Shown piece by piece: positions 1-10,096 of a DNA stretch of 64,000 nucleotides (the stretch's first letter is position 1; each line of letters begins with the position of its first letter). Location of the stretch: positions 3,260,001-3,324,000 of the forward strand of contig NZ_CP020918.1 of the NCBI RefSeq assembly GCF_003076455.1, given 5' to 3'. Source of the DNA: Flavobacterium faecale (GTDB lineage Bacteria > Bacteroidota > Bacteroidia > Flavobacteriales > Flavobacteriaceae). A model generated the notes under the pieces. It did not search any database. It saw only the letters and a list, made by a program, of their open reading frames with translations, and was not told where the DNA came from. The translations under genes were made by a program, and so were the position numbers.

Positions 1-2651
1 ATCAACCAATACGAATTAAGTACAGGTTGTAAGTTAGCGATTTCAGGGTCAATCCAGTTCATATAAGCCGATGACAAAATCATTGCAGTAACAAAAGCTG
101 CTGAAGCAACAGTTAATTTTGATTTAATATCAAATGCCAAACCAAAAAACATAGTAGACCAAGCTACATAAACAATGGCTTCATAGGCATTACTCCATGG
201 AGCATGTCCAGAGATATACCATCGTGCGGCTAATGTCAAAGTATGCAGTACAAATAAAAATGCAATGACACCATGCATTGAATTTACTAGAATACGTATC
301 GTTTTAGATTCTTTAAAAATCTGTAGTATTGTAAATAATAGCATCAAAATAGATGCAAATAAATAGGCAAATGGTAACTTTTGAAGTAAGTCGTACTTAT
401 TATAAAAAATCTCCATCGAAATTTTATCTTCAGATGGTCTTACTTTTGATCCGAATTTCTTTTGAAAACCATTTAAACTTTCTTCTAAATCATCAGCATT
501 TTGATAATCACCAGTTTGCGACGCATTGTTTAGAGAACCAAAGTACAGTGGTAAAATACTTTTGGTATAGGTAGAGTCCATTCCTGTTAAATTTGATTCA
601 CCTAATTCTAATGATGAAACCCATTTGTTATTTGGATCATTAGGGATTGGAAAAATCTTTAAGATTCTACCACTCAAAGCAGATTCCATTAAATTTACTC
701 TCTTATCTGTTTCAATAAAATCTTTCTCAAATTGATTTGGATTAGCTGCTTTATACGCACCATCCAAATATTGAGACAATTTATAATTCCCTTTTGCATC
801 AAAAAAAGCAACAAACGGAGCTGTTTTAGCCTTAAGATCTACCCCTATTAATTTTCGAATACTATCATTTCCAGCTCTCAAATGAATAATAGGAACTTCT
901 ATCCACAATTGTGCATATTGTGACATAGATAGAAATACTTGGTCAGGATTCATTCCTTTGTATGAATTTGAATGACTTACTTTACGCAACAATTCAGATG
1001 AGAATGTATTTATCGGTTTCATTCTTCCACCCGCATCTTGTATGATTAAACGACCAAATTTTTCTGCATGTTCTTCTGTAACTTTGAATTTGTTTAGCAG
1101 AGAATCTAATTGTTTTTCTGTAGGTGCGACTCTGTTATGCGTTGCATTTTCAGCATGGTCAGCATGATTCTCATTCTCGTCATGATGATGAGCTTGAGCA
1201 AAACCATTCATACTCAAAAGTAGTACAAGAATGGTAACTAATTTAGATTTCTTAATTTTCACTACTTCTAATTTTCTTTTTAAATCCGCAAATCTAGAAT
1301 CTTTTGTAAACATGATAGCCATCATAGCAAAATACAATAAAAAATAGCCAAAATAAGTGATATTCGTACCCCAGAAATCATGATTTACAGACAATACTGT
1401 CCCTTTTTCATCTGGATCAAAAGACGATTGAAAAAATCGATATCCTTTGTGATCCAAAACATTATTCATAAAAATACGAGCATCAAAAGTTTCATCATCT
1501 TGTACCGTCACTTTACTTTCAAAAGAAGAATAACTTTTCTCAGTCCCAGGATATTTTGATGCTATAAAATCGTTTAATTTGATTTTGAACGGTAGTTCGT
1601 AAGCTTTACTTCCGTAGAACAAACTATAGTCTTTATTACCAATTTTAACTGTTTTGGCCTCTCCTACTTTACCTTTTGAACCAGTAAGGGTAACTAACTT
1701 TTCTTGTCCTTCAGCTTTCACCTTTACAATCAAAGCATTCTCCCCGCCTTTAGCTTTATAATCGTTGTCAGATTCATAAGCAATAACACCTTTAACAGGC
1801 ATATCAGGTAACACAAAACGCATTTCGCCAATGCTGTACAAAGAACGCATCATCAAGGGTTGAACATCGTTTTTAGTAACTTTCCCTTTTAGCTTATCAG
1901 CCATTCGCATAAAATCTCCTTCAAAAGGAGTTTGTATGGTAAATTCTTTTCCTGTAGTGTTAATGTTGATCGCACCTTCGGTAAATTTATTTAAGGAGAA
2001 CAAAACATTATGAATATTTTGCACTTCACCTGCTTTCAAAAAATGTTCGTGTCGACCACCGTCACCAGCTTCTACAATTTTCATGTAAACTGTTCCGTTT
2101 TTATCTTCTTTGACATATTCTTTGGCACCCATAATAAATTCTTCATACTCCACTTCAAAAGGAGTATCACCAAATTCACCTTTTAAAGTAAAATCATTAT
2201 CTGTGGCTGGAGATAGTAAAAGCGATTTATCGTAAGGTCTACGTTTCATTTCTCCTTTGTATTCACCATCAACAAAAACAGTTAAAAAAGTTTTATCAGA
2301 ATAAAATTGATTTTCTGCAGCACCTTCGCGAATAGGCATAACACCTTCAAAACTTATATAGCGAGTTACAAAGGCCCCTAACAATATAAAAACAAAGGAT
2401 AAATGTAGCAATAAAGTAGCCCACTTTTCTTTTTTCCAAAGTTGGTAACGCTTGATGTTCCCTGCAAAATTAATCATAAAGAAAACCATGATTCCTTCAA
2501 ACCACCAGCTGTTGTAGATTAAAATTCGAGCGGTATCGGTATTGTATTTACTTTCGATGAAAGTACCTGTTGCCATTGCGATTGCAAAGGTTAGAAACAG
2601 AACGGCCATTAACCGAGTCGAAAACAAAATAGAGACTATTTTTTTATCCAT
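1..2651 (-). CDS. ccsA: Cytochrome c biogenesis protein, ResB-CcsA fusion (3' part outside window)
   Basis: This is a minus-strand reading frame open from an ATG at 2651 to the window edge, with about 883 codons visible and no stop, so the C-terminus is missing. The N-terminal part begins with membrane segments, followed by a long extracytoplasmic ResB-like region. A second block of membrane helices carries the CcsA signature ARWYISGHAPWSNAYEA near the visible end. ResB and CcsA together form the system II haem delivery and cytochrome c ligation machine in the inner membrane, and the fused form of roughly 1,050 residues is usual in flavobacteria. A His/Asp/Glu-rich stretch (HHHDENENHADHAEN) lies just after an internal hydrophobic segment. 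The final haem-handling WWD region of CcsA should lie beyond base 1. Confidence 0.88.
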   Translation of the reverse strand, partial: MDKKIVSILFSTRLMAVLFLTFAIAMATGTFIESKYNTDTARILIYNSWWFEGIMVFFMINFAGNIKRYQLWKKEKWATLLLHLSFVFILLGAFVTRYISFEGVMPIREGAAENQFYSDKTFLTVFVDGEYKGEMKRRPYDKSLLLSPATDNDFTLKGEFGDTPFEVEYEEFIMGAKEYVKEDKNGTVYMKIVEAGDGGRHEHFLKAGEVQNIHNVLFSLNKFTEGAININTTGKEFTIQTPFEGDFMRMADKLKGKVTKNDVQPLMMRSLYSIGEMRFVLPDMPVKGVIAYESDNDYKAKGGENALIVKVKAEGQEKLVTLTGSKGKVGEAKTVKIGNKDYSLFYGSKAYELPFKIKLNDFIASKYPGTEKSYSSFESKVTVQDDETFDARIFMNNVLDHKGYRFFQSSFDPDEKGTVLSVNHDFWGTNITYFGYFLLYFAMMAIMFTKDSRFADLKRKLEVVKIKKSKLVTILVLLLSMNGFAQAHHHDENENHADHAENATHNRVAPTEKQLDSLLNKFKVTEEHAEKFGRLIIQDAGGRMKPINTFSSELLRKVSHSNSYKGMNPDQVFLSMSQYAQLWIEVPIIHLRAGNDSIRKLIGVDLKAKTAPFVAFFDAKGNYKLSQYLDGAYKAANPNQFEKDFIETDKRVNLMESALSGRILKIFPIPNDPNNKWVSSLELGESNLTGMDSTYTKSILPLYFGSLNNASQTGDYQNADDLEESLNGFQKKFGSKVRPSEDKISMEIFYNKYDLLQKLPFAYLFASILMLLFTILQIFKESKTIRILVNSMHGVIAFLFVLHTLTLAARWYISGHAPWSNAYEAIVYVAWSTMFFGLAFDIKSKLTVASAAFVTAMILSSAYMNWIDPEIANLQPVLNSYWL

Positions 2652-2973
2652 TATTAAGGAGATATTATAATTTAAAAGTGCCACAAAAGTACTCAAAAAT
2701 GTTCGTTTGACCCGAGCTACAGTTGTTAATTAAATCCAAAAATAGCATTTATTCCGCAACCTTTTTACTTTTTAAAAATGAGGCTTTTTAAAAGTAATTC
2801 AAAGATTAAAAAGCCTTTACAAATTCTTACCACACAGAATAAAAATTAGTATAGAAAAAGGTCTGAATTGGCATCTTTAAAATTTTATTGTATTTTCGTG
2901 AGGAACAAAAATTTAAAATGAATTACCATTTAGGCTTTTAAAAGAGAGTTTAAAACTAACATTTAACCTTCAT
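2652..2973. other. Divergent intergenic region
   Basis: This 322-base AT-rich gap separates the minus-strand ccsA start from the plus-strand MscS gene. A possible plus-strand promoter is TTG at 2868-2870, a 20-base spacer and TATTTTCG at 2891-2898, one mismatch from the Bacteroidota -7 consensus. On the minus strand, CAAAAGTA at 2684-2691 reads as TACTTTTG, but no matching -33 element is clear. No coding sequence or RNA was recognised. Confidence 0.4.
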
Positions 2974-3900
2974 ATGGACAAATATTATACACTTTTTGCG
3001 AACCTTACATTGATCGCTTTGATTTTTTTAATAGATCCAATATTACGCTATACGGGAACTTACTTAAATATTGACTTTTCTCAAATAATAAATCAAAAAT
3101 CAAACTTTTTAATTGCCGCATTTGCATGGTTAATTATTATTATGGTTCGATTTTTCAAGTCTAGAATTCTAAAAAGATATGATATCACGGTCGAAGATAA
3201 TTTAGTATCCCGTAAATGGCATACTGAAATTAATATTTTGGAGAAAGTGATTATTTTTATAATTGTTTTAATTGCTACGGGATTAATTCTACTATCCTTT
3301 GACAACATTAGGCAAATTGGTATCGGCTTATTTGCGTCCGCTGGGGTAGCGGGAATAATAATTGGATTGTCTGCCCAAAAAGTGGTTGGAGCGCTACTTG
3401 CCGGAATCCAAATCGCGATTACGCAGCCTTTTAGAATCGATGATGCAGTTCTGGTTGAGGACGAATGGGGATGGATTGAAGAAATTAACCTTACTTATGT
3501 TGTTGTTCGAATATGGGATAAAAGGCGATTAGTCCTTCCATCTACCTATTTTTTAGAAAAACCTTTTCAAAACTGGACACGAAATAGTGCAGATATCATA
3601 GGAACAGTATTTTTATACACTGATTATGGTGTGAATTTTGAAAGCTTACGTACTGAACTAACAAGACTCCTTCATGCTACAGATTTATGGGACAAACAAG
3701 TAAATGTTTTACAAGTAACCGATTCAAAAGAAACAAACATTGAAATCAGAATTCCTGTAAGTGCCAAAAATTCACCGACAGCATGGGATTTGCGTGTATT
3801 TATCCGAGAAAAAATGATTGAATACATACAGACTAATTTTCCCGATAGTTTACCCAAAACTAGAGTTACGATGTTAAAAGATGAATTAATTGTTAAGTAA
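2974..3900 (+). CDS. Small-conductance mechanosensitive channel, MscS family
   Basis: The 308-aa protein has several N-terminal membrane segments. These are followed by the Gly/Ala-rich pore-lining helix typical of MscS (GLFASAGVAGIIIGLSAQKV, about residues 112-131) and the soluble beta domain containing PFRIDDAV and the PSTYF...FQNWTR motif. MscS-type channels open under membrane tension and release solutes during hypo-osmotic shock. The length fits the compact MscS class. It stands alone, downstream of a divergent intergenic region. The family call is firm; its gating role is inferred from the family. Confidence 0.88.
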   Translation: MDKYYTLFANLTLIALIFLIDPILRYTGTYLNIDFSQIINQKSNFLIAAFAWLIIIMVRFFKSRILKRYDITVEDNLVSRKWHTEINILEKVIIFIIVLIATGLILLSFDNIRQIGIGLFASAGVAGIIIGLSAQKVVGALLAGIQIAITQPFRIDDAVLVEDEWGWIEEINLTYVVVRIWDKRRLVLPSTYFLEKPFQNWTRNSADIIGTVFLYTDYGVNFESLRTELTRLLHATDLWDKQVNVLQVTDSKETNIEIRIPVSAKNSPTAWDLRVFIREKMIEYIQTNFPDSLPKTRVTMLKDELIVK

Positions 3901-4157
3901 GAGGTCGATTTATAATAAATCTTAAAGCAAGTGGTTAAAACTATCTTAAAATATTGAGTAGTACAACGACTAATTAAAATTATCCTAATCATTTTAATTT
4001 TTAAATGCTTATTATTCATTATTTTACTTAAATTTAGAAAAGAAACAAGAAACGTAAGGAGAGAAAATCTGATTTTTTAATTACATATTATTTTCCTACA
4101 TTAGCAATTACTTTACAATTTTACAGCTCGTTAGTATTTAAATTTACATAAGCATAA

Positions 4158-5894
4158 ATGGATAAAAGCAAGTCCCCTCTTAGCATAAAAAGTATTCACA
4201 AGTTCAGTCGTATAGACAACCTCAGTTTTTACTTCTTTACAGTACAATACATCACAATCATGCTTTTTTTATTTTATCTAAAATTAGATTATGCTGCTTG
4301 GGCAACTATACCTATAATTCTGCTGTTTATTCAGTTTTCATTTTCGAAAAATTTTACATTTCCACAAAAATCAGTTCTCGCAGTTACTGCCATTACACTT
4401 TTTTATAGCTATTCGTATATACTGTATGGAAAATCGTTAAATTATGTTATTTTGGCCTATTGGACTGCTATAATTTTACTTATCGTTATACGGTACATTA
4501 AGTTGATGTATTTATTTTTAGGTGTAATTATTGTTTTTGTATTGGTAACAAATTATTATGATTTTTTTGGGTTTGATTACGGTAACAAGCAGAATTTTGA
4601 AAGTGACATCTATAATCCATTGTTCTACTTCATGGTCATCATGATTTCACTTTACCTGATTATATTGCTAGTTGCGCGGACTACGGCAGTAACACTCATC
4701 ATTAATGACTTAAAATCAAAGAATAATGAACTCAATGAGTCTAGAGCAGAGTTAAAAAAACTGCAAATTAACAAAGAATCCTTTTTTGCAATAATGAGTC
4801 ATGAAATCAGAACTCCATTGAATGCCATAAAAGGAATATCAGATATTCTTAAAAGCAATATTCAAAGTGAAGAAGATCAAAATCTACTTGAATTAATGGA
4901 TTATTCAACCAATCATTTACTAGCGTTGGTGAATAACATATTAGATTTCACTAAATTAAACGATGGAGTTTTTACACTTCAATATTCTGAATTTAATATT
5001 CAAAAATCACTACATTCTTTATTTAAGATGAATGAGCGTTTGGCAATTGAAAAAGGCCTTGTGTTTAAAATTGAAACTACAGATAACTTACCTAATTTTG
5101 TATATGGTGATAAAAACCGTATTAATCAAATAGTTCTAAATTTGCTAAACAATGCCATTGAGTATACCAAAAAGGGATCTGTAACGATGAAAATTGGTGG
5201 TGAATATGCTGCAAATAATAAAAATGAATATTTACTTCAAGTCATAATTGAAGACACCGGAAAAGGAATTGATAAAACATTGGCAGAAAAACTTTTTCAA
5301 AAATATGCTACATCCAATGCATCAAAAAACAGTGTGGGATTAGGACTCACTATTTCTAAAGGATTAATTGATCTGATGAAAGGAAAAATTTCATTCGAAT
5401 CTGAAGTTAAAGTAGGAACAACCTTCTACCTCACTTTCCCTTTACCGGTAGTTTTAAAAAAGGAAAAAGATGTAGAAGATGTAGAAAAGGATTTCGAAAA
5501 TACAAATTTGAAAATGCTACTCGTTGATGATAATAAAATAAACTTATTGGTACTTCAAAAGCAAATCGTCAATAAACTGAAAAAATGTGAATTAACAATA
5601 GCGTATAACGGTCTCGAAGCCCTGAATCTCATCAAAGAGAATCAATATGATATTATCCTCATGGATGTGATTATGCCTGTTATGGACGGAATCGAAGCCA
5701 CTACCCACATAAGAGCACTTACAGATTCAGTCAAAAATAAGATTCCGATTATTGCTTTAACAGCCAATGTTGGCGAAAAAGAATTAAATGCGTGCTTGAA
5801 TGCTGGAATGAATGATTTTGTGACCAAACCGTTTGAGATAAATGCCTTGCTGAAAATCATGTCAAGAGAATTGCAATCTACAAATGTAATTTGA
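4158..5894 (+). CDS. Hybrid sensor histidine kinase with C-terminal receiver domain
   Basis: The 578-aa protein has about six predicted membrane helices in residues 20-180 with no large periplasmic sensor. A short coiled coil (NELNESRAELKKL) leads into a HisKA domain (FFAIMSHEIRTPLNAIKG, phosphoacceptor His), then a HATPase domain with N box (NQIVLNLLNNAIEYT) and G boxes (DTGKGID, GLGLTIS). A receiver domain begins at LLVDDNKIN, with the phosphoacceptor Asp in ILMDVIMPVMDG. It therefore resembles a membrane-embedded phosphorelay kinase of the BarA/LuxQ layout. No DNA-binding output domain is fused, so a partner regulator or Hpt protein must be encoded elsewhere. The stimulus is unknown. Confidence 0.9.
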   Translation: MDKSKSPLSIKSIHKFSRIDNLSFYFFTVQYITIMLFLFYLKLDYAAWATIPIILLFIQFSFSKNFTFPQKSVLAVTAITLFYSYSYILYGKSLNYVILAYWTAIILLIVIRYIKLMYLFLGVIIVFVLVTNYYDFFGFDYGNKQNFESDIYNPLFYFMVIMISLYLIILLVARTTAVTLIINDLKSKNNELNESRAELKKLQINKESFFAIMSHEIRTPLNAIKGISDILKSNIQSEEDQNLLELMDYSTNHLLALVNNILDFTKLNDGVFTLQYSEFNIQKSLHSLFKMNERLAIEKGLVFKIETTDNLPNFVYGDKNRINQIVLNLLNNAIEYTKKGSVTMKIGGEYAANNKNEYLLQVIIEDTGKGIDKTLAEKLFQKYATSNASKNSVGLGLTISKGLIDLMKGKISFESEVKVGTTFYLTFPLPVVLKKEKDVEDVEKDFENTNLKMLLVDDNKINLLVLQKQIVNKLKKCELTIAYNGLEALNLIKENQYDIILMDVIMPVMDGIEATTHIRALTDSVKNKIPIIALTANVGEKELNACLNAGMNDFVTKPFEINALLKIMSRELQSTNVI

Positions 5895-6065
5895 TGTAAA
5901 TAGTAATACGGTAAGGAAGTCCAATTATAAGGTAAATAATAGTTTAGAACCGTTCCCTTTTCTTTTAATGCACTTTATCTTAAAACAGTATATTGGTCTA
6001 CAGCTTTAATTATTTGGTTTTAATTGGGTATTTAGGTGATATGATCATAATTTCAAATAAAAAAG

Positions 6066-6101
6066 GAAAGCGGAACAATGTGTGAACATTATTCCGCTTT
6101 C
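6066..6101. terminator. Bidirectional terminator between converging genes
   Basis: An inverted repeat with arms GAAAGCGGAA (6066-6075) and TTCCGCTTTC (6092-6101) has an inner paired segment AATGT/ACATT. A-rich sequence lies on the left and a T run on the right. It separates the converging histidine kinase and transporter genes. Confidence 0.8.
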
Positions 6102-6119
6102 TTTTTAGTTTATATAAAA

Positions 6120-7373
6120 TTATATTGACTCTATGTCCTCTTCGGTGATTGTATGTTTGTGTTTAAACAACAATCCAAAAGCAACTGCAATTACAAAAGC
6201 ATAGACAGCGAAGGAAGTCCAGATAGAAGACCAATCTTTATTATTATCAGTTGTGAAATAAGTATCAATTAAATAACCACTCGCTTTACTCCCGAGTACG
6301 GCTCCAAAACCATTGGTCATCATCATAAACATACCTTGTGCACTTGAACGTATAGACGAGTCAGTAGTAGTTTCGATAAACAATGAACCCGAAATATTGA
6401 AGAAATCAAATGCCATCCCGTATACTACACACGAGAGTAATATCATCCATAATCCGTCTACAGGATCTCCGTAAGCAAAGAAGGCAAAACGCAATACCCA
6501 AGCAAACATACTAATTAACATCACTTGTTTGATTCCGAATCGCTTCAAGAAAAAAGGAATAGCAAGTATAAAAAGTGTTTCAGATATTTGCGAAATAGAC
6601 AAAACGATCGTAGAATATTTCACTACAAAAGAGTCAGCATAAGCGGGAACTTTTGCGAAATCAGACAGAAAAGTGTCACCATACATATTGGTCAACTGCA
6701 ACGCACCTCCCAAAAACATTGAAAACAAAAAGAACAAAGCCATTTTGTAAGTTCCAAATAATCTAAAAGCTTTTAAACCCATCAACTCAACCCATGACGA
6801 TTTGTTTGTAGTTAATCTTTCTGGAGGACATTTTGGTAAAGTAAATGAATACAAACCTAAAGCGATAGCAAAAACAGCTGCTATGTAAAACTGATTGGCA
6901 TTGGCTTTACTACCTGTAAGATTGGTAATCCACATGGCTACGATAAAACCAACAGTACCCCATACTCTAATTGGAGGAAATTCTTTGACCACATCCATCT
7001 TATTACTCTTTAAAATAGTATAAGAAATAGAATTAGATAGAGAAAGTGTTGGCATGTAGAAAACCATGGCCAAAAATATAACGTAATACAATGTATTTGG
7101 ATCATTTACTTGAGGAACGTAAAGTAAAACAACTCCATATAAAATATGCAGAATTCCATACAGTTTTTCAGCATTAATCCATCTATCGGCCAGAATTCCG
7201 GTAATTGGTGGCATGAATATGGAAGAAAGACCTAGGGTAGAAAATATAGCACCAAACTCTGCTCCTGTCCATCCCTTCGTATTAAAACAATAAGTACCAA
7301 TAGTAATCAACCAAGCTCCCCACACAAACAATTGTAGGAAACTCATAATAGTAAGTTTATTCTTTATATTCAT
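6120..7373 (-). CDS. MFS transporter of the nucleoside:H+ symporter (NupG-like) type
   Basis: The 417-aa protein has about 12 membrane helices. It opens with the FLQLFVWGAWLITIGTY segment and GTLGLSSIF/MPPITGILADRW region that resemble NupG/XapB nucleoside permeases, including the loop-2 motif ending in ADRW. Such proteins import nucleosides with protons across the inner membrane. The gene is monocistronic, with a terminator immediately downstream and a long leader region upstream. Substrate is inferred from family resemblance; related MFS subfamilies that carry sugars cannot be excluded. Confidence 0.78.
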   Translation of the reverse strand: MNIKNKLTIMSFLQLFVWGAWLITIGTYCFNTKGWTGAEFGAIFSTLGLSSIFMPPITGILADRWINAEKLYGILHILYGVVLLYVPQVNDPNTLYYVIFLAMVFYMPTLSLSNSISYTILKSNKMDVVKEFPPIRVWGTVGFIVAMWITNLTGSKANANQFYIAAVFAIALGLYSFTLPKCPPERLTTNKSSWVELMGLKAFRLFGTYKMALFFLFSMFLGGALQLTNMYGDTFLSDFAKVPAYADSFVVKYSTIVLSISQISETLFILAIPFFLKRFGIKQVMLISMFAWVLRFAFFAYGDPVDGLWMILLSCVVYGMAFDFFNISGSLFIETTTDSSIRSSAQGMFMMMTNGFGAVLGSKASGYLIDTYFTTDNNKDWSSIWTSFAVYAFVIAVAFGLLFKHKHTITEEDIESI

Positions 7374-8179
7374 ATAATAGTAAATAATACTTTGTTGTAA
7401 AGTAGTTGTTTTGTGTTAGTCGACTTCTAGATTTGGATTCATACCAATTCAATTTTTATTTTAAAATTGATATTATTCTAAGAAATTCTACGTTGTATTT
7501 TTTAATTGTCTATTCTTATTGTAATAACGATAAGAAATAATTCCTTGTCAATGCCCAATAAAATAATGATTTGTTTTAGTTGTTTTAAAACAAAATCAAA
7601 AAATAAATACAAAGCCTTCTTAAAGGGTTACAATAATAGGACTTTTTAAATAATAATACTCCAAAAGTTATATTTTTTTATCACAATTTCAATCTGTTTA
7701 CCAACAGTTGGATCAGATTTAGGAAAGTTTACTTGGGTATTCAAAAATTCTATGCTTCGAAAGTATTTTGTCTTTTGTGTGAGATTGCGTTAAATACCTT
7801 AATAACAATACTTAAGTGCTAATAACGTAAAGTGTAAGTATCAAAAAATAGGCAGTTCTTTTGAAAAAAATGAAATGTCCATTTAGGTTTTTACCTATTC
7901 GAATACGATTTAGAAACAGCTCCTATTTCTTTATCGAAATTTAAATGATTGTTTTAATGCAATCAATCCTACATAGTTTTAGTTTGCCAAAATCAAAGGT
8001 GTATGGATTTGGTTGTCAAGTCAGCTTTAGATCGAAAAAAGTAGGGCCTGACAGCTGCAAAAAACATAAAATAATAAGGCACAACTACTAAATAATATAT
8101 GCTCATACTTCTTTAAAACAAACAAACCTTTTCAGTCGCTGACCGAAAAGGTTTATTTCATAATTTTTAATGGAAGTTC
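7374..8179. other. Long non-coding gap
   Basis: About 800 bases lie between two minus-strand genes. The only structure I can support is the terminator hairpin at its right end, belonging to the DUF2911 gene. No long open frame, tRNA or recognisable RNA fold is visible, and the sequence is AT-rich throughout. The left part must contain the promoter of the NupG-like gene, but I could not pick a convincing -33/-7 pair. Confidence 0.5.
8124..8154 (-). terminator. Terminator of the DUF2911 gene
   Basis: Arms AAACCTTTTC (8124-8133) and GAAAAGGTTT (8145-8154) form a 10-bp perfect stem with a short inner GTC/GAC pairing. It lies 25 bases beyond the stop of the minus-strand gene. Confidence 0.75.
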
Positions 8180-8713
8180 TTATTTATTGAACGGAATCGC
8201 AACTCTATTTGTTCCCCATCCCAAAAATAATGTTCCGTCATCTTCAAAAGCCATTGATAAGCTTTCAAGAGATTCTCCAGTAGTTACTGGCGCCATCACG
8301 CGAACAACATCATTTGCTTCATTGTAAGAATAAGCACCCCAAACGTTGATATCTTTACTCAAAATAATAGTCCATTCTTTTGCACCAGGAATGGTAAAAA
8401 GAGAATATTCTCCTGCTTTAACCATTTTCCCTCCCAATTTGGTGTCTTTGTACAAAATTACATCTACTGCCTCATTTGCACCTGTACGCCAAACTTTTCC
8501 ATTAGGCGCTAAGCTTTCTAATGATCTTTCTTTCAACTGTGGACGGCTGTAAGTAACTTTTATCAATTTATTAACTTCTTTGTTTGAAGTTGGGAAAGAT
8601 AATGCGTCCATAGGGCTAGCATCTAGCGGTCTGAATTTTTGAGCATAACTAGTGCTGTTCAATAATAGGATAAAAACAAAGGCAAATACTTCTGTTAAAG
8701 CTGATTTTTTCAT
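8180..8713 (-). CDS. Exported DUF2911 domain protein
   Basis: The 177-aa protein has an N-terminal signal peptide (hydrophobic VFAFVFILLLNSTSYAQ, likely cleaved near AQ). The single DUF2911 domain is recognised by the block KVWRTGANEA, the GEYSLFTIPG segment and INVWGAYSYNEANDV. DUF2911 proteins are common in Bacteroidota and presumed periplasmic or exported, with no established biochemical role. The gene is divergent from the lipoprotein gene at 8836 and has its own terminator. I infer no function beyond the family name. Confidence 0.85.
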   Translation of the reverse strand: MKKSALTEVFAFVFILLLNSTSYAQKFRPLDASPMDALSFPTSNKEVNKLIKVTYSRPQLKERSLESLAPNGKVWRTGANEAVDVILYKDTKLGGKMVKAGEYSLFTIPGAKEWTIILSKDINVWGAYSYNEANDVVRVMAPVTTGESLESLSMAFEDDGTLFLGWGTNRVAIPFNK

Positions 8714-8777
8714 AATACTTTTTTTAGTGGTGCTAAAAATAGCAAAACTTATAAAAACAATGGCCTCAGAACGTTCA

Positions 8778-8813
8778 TTTGACTTTTTATTATAAAAACT
8801 TTAACTATTTTAG
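8778..8813 (+). promoter_or_regulatory. Likely promoter of the lipoprotein gene
   Basis: TTTG at 8778-8781 is followed after 24 bases by TATTTTAG (8806-8813), close to the TAnnTTTG -7 box. It overlaps the upstream in-frame ATG at 8779 and so argues against that start codon. Confidence 0.45.
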
Positions 8814-8835
8814 CCACAAATCTAAGAAAGTAGTT

Positions 8836-9390
8836 ATGAATGAAGAAAGTCCAATACTGGCTAGTAATTTTCGAATGAGAGTCTGTTCGCTACTTTTACT
8901 TGCAATGCTATTTTCGAGTTGTGCTGGCACTATTAAAACGACTAATTACGCAAAAGAACCCAATAGAAATTTTAAGAAAGCTTGTATCATTTCTACCGAA
9001 GGTTCAAAATATATAAAGTTTAGGTTTGGTGTTCTTACTCCTTTTGGAATATATGTACCTGCTGATAAAGCAGCAATTGAGCATTCGACTATAGGAAATA
9101 CGGCAGAAGTAATCAAACAAGAGTTAGAAAATAACGGCATCACAGCAACTATAGCTGCAGCTGATACCGTTTTGACCGATTTTGATCTAATTATCGAATA
9201 TAATGACGTTTGGCGATGGGACTTCAAGAAAATCTTAGATCACTTAGATTTGTTTTTTATCTCGGGCACAGGAGATCAATTACTCGCAAAATCAAGCTTT
9301 TCTATTTATAAAAACAAAGAACTCCACAATTTTCCAACACCCGAAAAAGAAGTCCCTAAGATGATTAAAGAATTTCTGAATCCAAAATAA
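8836..9390 (+). CDS. Predicted small lipoprotein of unknown function
   Basis: In-frame starts exist at 8779, 8836 and 8875. The first lies inside the likely promoter, so I use 8836. The ATG at 8875 would give the more typical signal peptide, MRVCSLLLLAMLFSSCAG, with lipobox residues leading to Cys. The mature protein is about 165 residues and contains the segment IVKQELENNGITATIAAADT and a repeated Asp/Trp-rich stretch. I recognise no characterised family. The lipobox predicts anchoring to the inner or outer membrane. It converges on cmk with only 7 bases between their stops. Confidence 0.65.
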   Translation: MNEESPILASNFRMRVCSLLLLAMLFSSCAGTIKTTNYAKEPNRNFKKACIISTEGSKYIKFRFGVLTPFGIYVPADKAAIEHSTIGNTAEVIKQELENNGITATIAAADTVLTDFDLIIEYNDVWRWDFKKILDHLDLFFISGTGDQLLAKSSFSIYKNKELHNFPTPEKEVPKMIKEFLNPK

Positions 9391-9397
9391 GGAATCT

Positions 9398-10090
9398 TTA
9401 AGATTGAATTTTTTCTTGAACAAATTTCATTACCAAGTCAAATTGCGCTTCTCTAGTCATCTCTGAGTTGTCGATTTCAATAGCGTCATTTGCCTTAACC
9501 AAAGGGGAATTGTCGCGGTGTGTATCAATATAGTCTCGTTCTACGACATTATCATAGATCTCTTTGAAGGTAATGGTATCTCCTTTTGCAAGTAGTTCAT
9601 CATAACGACGTTTTGCTCTCGTTTCTGCATTGGCTGTCATGTATAGCTTTAATTCGGCATCAGGAAAAACCACTGTCCCAATATCTCTACCGTCCATTAC
9701 AATTCCTTTATCCTTACCCATTTCTTGTTGCTGTTCGACCAATTTTGCACGAACTTCGGCAAGTTCTGCTATCTTGCTCACAAAACCTGAAACGGCAATG
9801 GTACGAATTTCTTTTTCAACATCTACGTCGTTCAACACCATGACTGCAAATCCCATCTCTGGTTTAAACTCAAAACGCAATCGGATGCTCGGTAAGCTAT
9901 TCAGTAGCGATTCGGTATCAAAATAATCTTTTGAAATATATCCTTGCTGCATGCTAAATAATGTGATCGCGCGGTACATGGCGCCTGTATCTACAAAAAC
10001 ATAACCTAATTCTTTGGCCAGTTGTTTTGCCAATGTACTTTTTCCTGTGGATGAAAATCCATCAATTGCTATGGTAATTTTTGAACTCAA
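9398..10090 (-). CDS. cmk: Cytidylate kinase
   Basis: The 230-aa enzyme phosphorylates CMP and dCMP with ATP in pyrimidine nucleotide salvage and RNA turnover. The P-loop is GFSSTGKST at residues 11-19, followed by the VDTGAMYRAIT motif. The nucleotide-monophosphate and lid regions are recognised by MDGRDIGTVVFPDAELKLYM and ARAKRRYDEL-like Arg-rich sequence. Length matches the family. It lies 6 bases downstream of porQ and is probably cotranscribed with it, a linkage seen in other flavobacteria. Confidence 0.95.
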   Translation of the reverse strand: MSSKITIAIDGFSSTGKSTLAKQLAKELGYVFVDTGAMYRAITLFSMQQGYISKDYFDTESLLNSLPSIRLRFEFKPEMGFAVMVLNDVDVEKEIRTIAVSGFVSKIAELAEVRAKLVEQQQEMGKDKGIVMDGRDIGTVVFPDAELKLYMTANAETRAKRRYDELLAKGDTITFKEIYDNVVERDYIDTHRDNSPLVKANDAIEIDNSEMTREAQFDLVMKFVQEKIQS

Positions 10091-10096
10091 AATGTA

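Noticed and set aside
353..574. Short plus-strand open frame inside the first gene
   Set aside because: It lies antisense to the long ResB-CcsA reading frame, has no family resemblance and no promoter.
8779..8835. Upstream in-frame start for the lipoprotein gene
   Set aside because: The ATG lies within the likely -33 element, so translation from it is not expected.
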